Positions 5,432-6,680 of a DNA stretch of 6,680 bases are shown here, one piece after another. The stretch comes from Dehalococcoidia bacterium (GTDB lineage: Bacteria; Chloroflexota; Dehalococcoidia; Dehalococcoidales; RBG-16-60-22), in the NCBI GenBank assembly GCA_030615655.1, contig JAUWYU010000084.1:1-6680 (forward strand), in the 5' to 3' direction. How positions within the stretch are numbered: the first letter of the stretch is position 1; each line of letters opens with the position of its first letter. Below the pieces are notes generated by a model. The model saw only the letters and a program-made list of their open reading frames with translations. It was not told the DNA's origin and did not search any database. Both the position numbers and the translations under genes were made by a program.

Positions 5432-5432
5432 C
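5413..5432 (+). promoter_or_regulatory. Perfect inverted repeat over the leuC -10 region, possible operator
   Basis: GGTTATA (5413-5419), 6 nt, TATAACC (5426-5432) is a perfect 7+7 bp dyad spanning 20 bp, the size of a typical dimeric repressor site, and it covers the candidate -10 box. A second small dyad, TTGTG (5393-5397), 8 nt, CACAA (5406-5410), lies just upstream over the -35 side. The regulator is unknown. Part of the symmetry comes from two TATAA-like boxes facing each other and may be fortuitous. Confidence 0.35.
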
Positions 5433-5488
5433 TGTTTTCTGCGAGAGCGGGTATTTATCCGGCCTGATGGGTCTGTAATTCTAGCGAA

Positions 5489-5497
5489 AAGGGGAAG
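5489..5497 (+). promoter_or_regulatory. Ribosome binding site supporting a TTG start of leuC
   Basis: AAGGGGAAG lies 5 nt before the TTG at 5503. In this frame a TAG at 5482-5484 lies just upstream and there is no ATG, GTG or other TTG between it and 5503. The first in-frame ATG downstream (about residue 29) would remove the conserved family N-terminus. TTG is therefore the only reasonable start. Confidence 0.65.
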
Positions 5498-5502
5498 TTA
5501 CC

Positions 5503-6680
5503 TTGAATTTAACCGAAAAGATACTGGCGGCACATACCGATAAGAAAGAGGTCGGGCCGGGCGAGTTTGTCAATGTCAGGGTAGACATGATTGTCGCCAA
5601 TGATATTACGGCGCCTATTGCCATCAGGGAGTTCCGGCGTATCGGGGTGGATAGAGTCTTTGACCCGTCCAGGATTGTCATGGTGCCCGACCACTTTGTC
5701 CCCAATAAAGACATCGCTTCTGCCGAGCAGGCCAGGCTGATGAGGGATTTCTGCTACGAGCAGGGCATACAGTACTTTGAGGTAGGACAGATGGGTATTG
5801 AGCATGTCCTCCTGCCGGAGCAGGGGCTGGTGCTCCCTGGAGACGTGGTCATCGGGGCTGATTCTCATACCTGCACCTATGGCGCCATCGGAGCTTTTGC
5901 TACTGGCATGGGGTCGACCGATATTGCGGCCGCCATGGCCACCGGTGATATCTGGATGAAGGTGCCGCCGACAATCAAGCTCGTTTATAATGGAACCCTG
6001 GGCAAATGGGTGGGGGGTAAGGACCTGATTCTTTATACCATCGGTGATATTGGTGTCGACGGGGCTCTGTATTCGGCAATGGAATTTAGCGGCGAGGCCA
6101 TAGATGCCCTGTCCATTGACGGGCGCTTCACCATGGCCAATATGGCTGTCGAGGCTGGTGGTAAAGCCGGGCTTTTCCGTGTGGATAACAAGACCCAGCT
6201 TTACATAAAGTCTAGAGCCAGACGTTTTTATCTTGTCTATGAGCCGGATAGTGATGCTGAATACGCCCGGGTGATTGAGTATGATGTTACCAGTATCGAA
6301 CCTCAGGTCTCATTGCCACATTCACCGGCCAATGCCAGACCGGTCGGTGAGGTAGGGAACATTGAAATTGACCAGGCGGTAATCGGCAGTTGCACAAATG
6401 GCCGTACCGATGACCTGCGACTGGCTGCCCAGATATTGAAAAAGCATAAGGTTCATCCTAAAGTACGCTGTATCATAATCCCTGGCAGTCAGCAGGTCTA
6501 TCTCGATGCCATAACCGAAGGGCTTATCGAAACATTTATCAAGGCCGGGGCGGTTGTCAGCACGCCGACCTGTGGTCCCTGTCTTGGCGGGCACATGGGT
6601 GTCCTGGCCGACGGTGAGCGGTGCGTCTCCACCACTAACCGTAACTTCGTGGGTAGAATGGGCAGCACGAAATCCGAGGT
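5503..6680 (+). CDS. leuC: 3-isopropylmalate dehydratase large subunit, C-terminus cut by window end
   Basis: This is the [4Fe-4S] aconitase-family subunit that, with LeuD, isomerises 2-isopropylmalate to 3-isopropylmalate in leucine synthesis. The frame is open from TTG 5503 to the window end, 392 codons, beginning (M)NLTEKILAAH like other LeuC proteins. Diagnostic blocks are DHFVPNKD, GADSHTCTYGAIGAFATGMG, DGRFTMANMAVEAGGKAG, PHSPAN and, near the end, NRNFVGRMGS. The three cluster cysteines are Cys297 (GSCTNGR) and Cys357 and Cys360 (CGPCLGGH). Their positions and the sequence style indicate the short type of about 420 aa shared by archaea and several anaerobic bacteria, not the enterobacterial type of about 466 aa, so some 25-30 residues are missing. 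Homoaconitase and related dehydratases share all these motifs; leuA immediately upstream supports LeuC. A leuD partner is expected just beyond the window. It starts 162 bp after leuA, possibly from its own promoter. Confidence 0.92.
   Translation, partial: MNLTEKILAAHTDKKEVGPGEFVNVRVDMIVANDITAPIAIREFRRIGVDRVFDPSRIVMVPDHFVPNKDIASAEQARLMRDFCYEQGIQYFEVGQMGIEHVLLPEQGLVLPGDVVIGADSHTCTYGAIGAFATGMGSTDIAAAMATGDIWMKVPPTIKLVYNGTLGKWVGGKDLILYTIGDIGVDGALYSAMEFSGEAIDALSIDGRFTMANMAVEAGGKAGLFRVDNKTQLYIKSRARRFYLVYEPDSDAEYARVIEYDVTSIEPQVSLPHSPANARPVGEVGNIEIDQAVIGSCTNGRTDDLRLAAQILKKHKVHPKVRCIIIPGSQQVYLDAITEGLIETFIKAGAVVSTPTCGPCLGGHMGVLADGERCVSTTNRNFVGRMGSTKSE

Overview
The window is a stretch of a bacterial branched-chain amino acid biosynthesis cluster. 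All genes are on the + strand, in the order ilvD (3' end only), ilvB, ilvN, ilvC, leuA, leuC (cut by the window end). I see no mobile element, CRISPR array, rRNA or tRNA, and no minus-strand gene I would defend. The order ilv(D)BNC-leuA-leuC, a short class I ketol-acid reductoisomerase (331 aa), a LeuA of about 506 aa with its regulatory domain, and a LeuC of the short 'archaeal-type' isopropylmalate dehydratase group together resemble Dehalococcoidia-like Chloroflexota. That assignment is inference from remembered gene order and protein type, not from a search; Firmicutes-like or other anaerobic lineages remain possible.

Layout: 1-334 is the C-terminal fifth of dihydroxy-acid dehydratase. 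A gap of 83 bp follows, then ilvB (418-2127), which overlaps ilvN (2103-2639) by 25 bp. ilvC (2660-3655) starts 20 bp later behind a good ribosome binding site. From ilvD to ilvC there is no visible terminator, so this looks like one transcription unit. The 164 bp between ilvC and leuA contain a near-consensus sigma70-type promoter whose -35 box overlaps the ilvC stop codon, a short leader ORF containing several Leu and Ile codons, a stable GC-rich hairpin and a possible Shine-Dalgarno-sequestering hairpin. leuA (3820-5340) follows. The 162 bp between leuA and leuC contain a second candidate promoter, with a perfect 7+7 bp dyad over its -10 region. leuC begins at a TTG codon (5503) and stays open to the window end.

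Function: IlvBN makes acetolactate or acetohydroxybutyrate. IlvC isomerises and reduces it, and IlvD dehydrates the diol to 2-ketoisovalerate or 3-methyl-2-oxopentanoate. LeuA condenses 2-ketoisovalerate with acetyl-CoA, and LeuC, with a LeuD subunit not seen here, isomerises 2-isopropylmalate. Both regulated entry enzymes keep their regulatory modules: an IlvN ACT domain with the valine-site residues, and the LeuA C-terminal allosteric domain.

This is mostly ordinary core metabolism. The parts worth a second look are the leuA leader (3653-3819), the leuC control region (5393-5502) and the unusual cofactor-loop residues of the IlvC protein.
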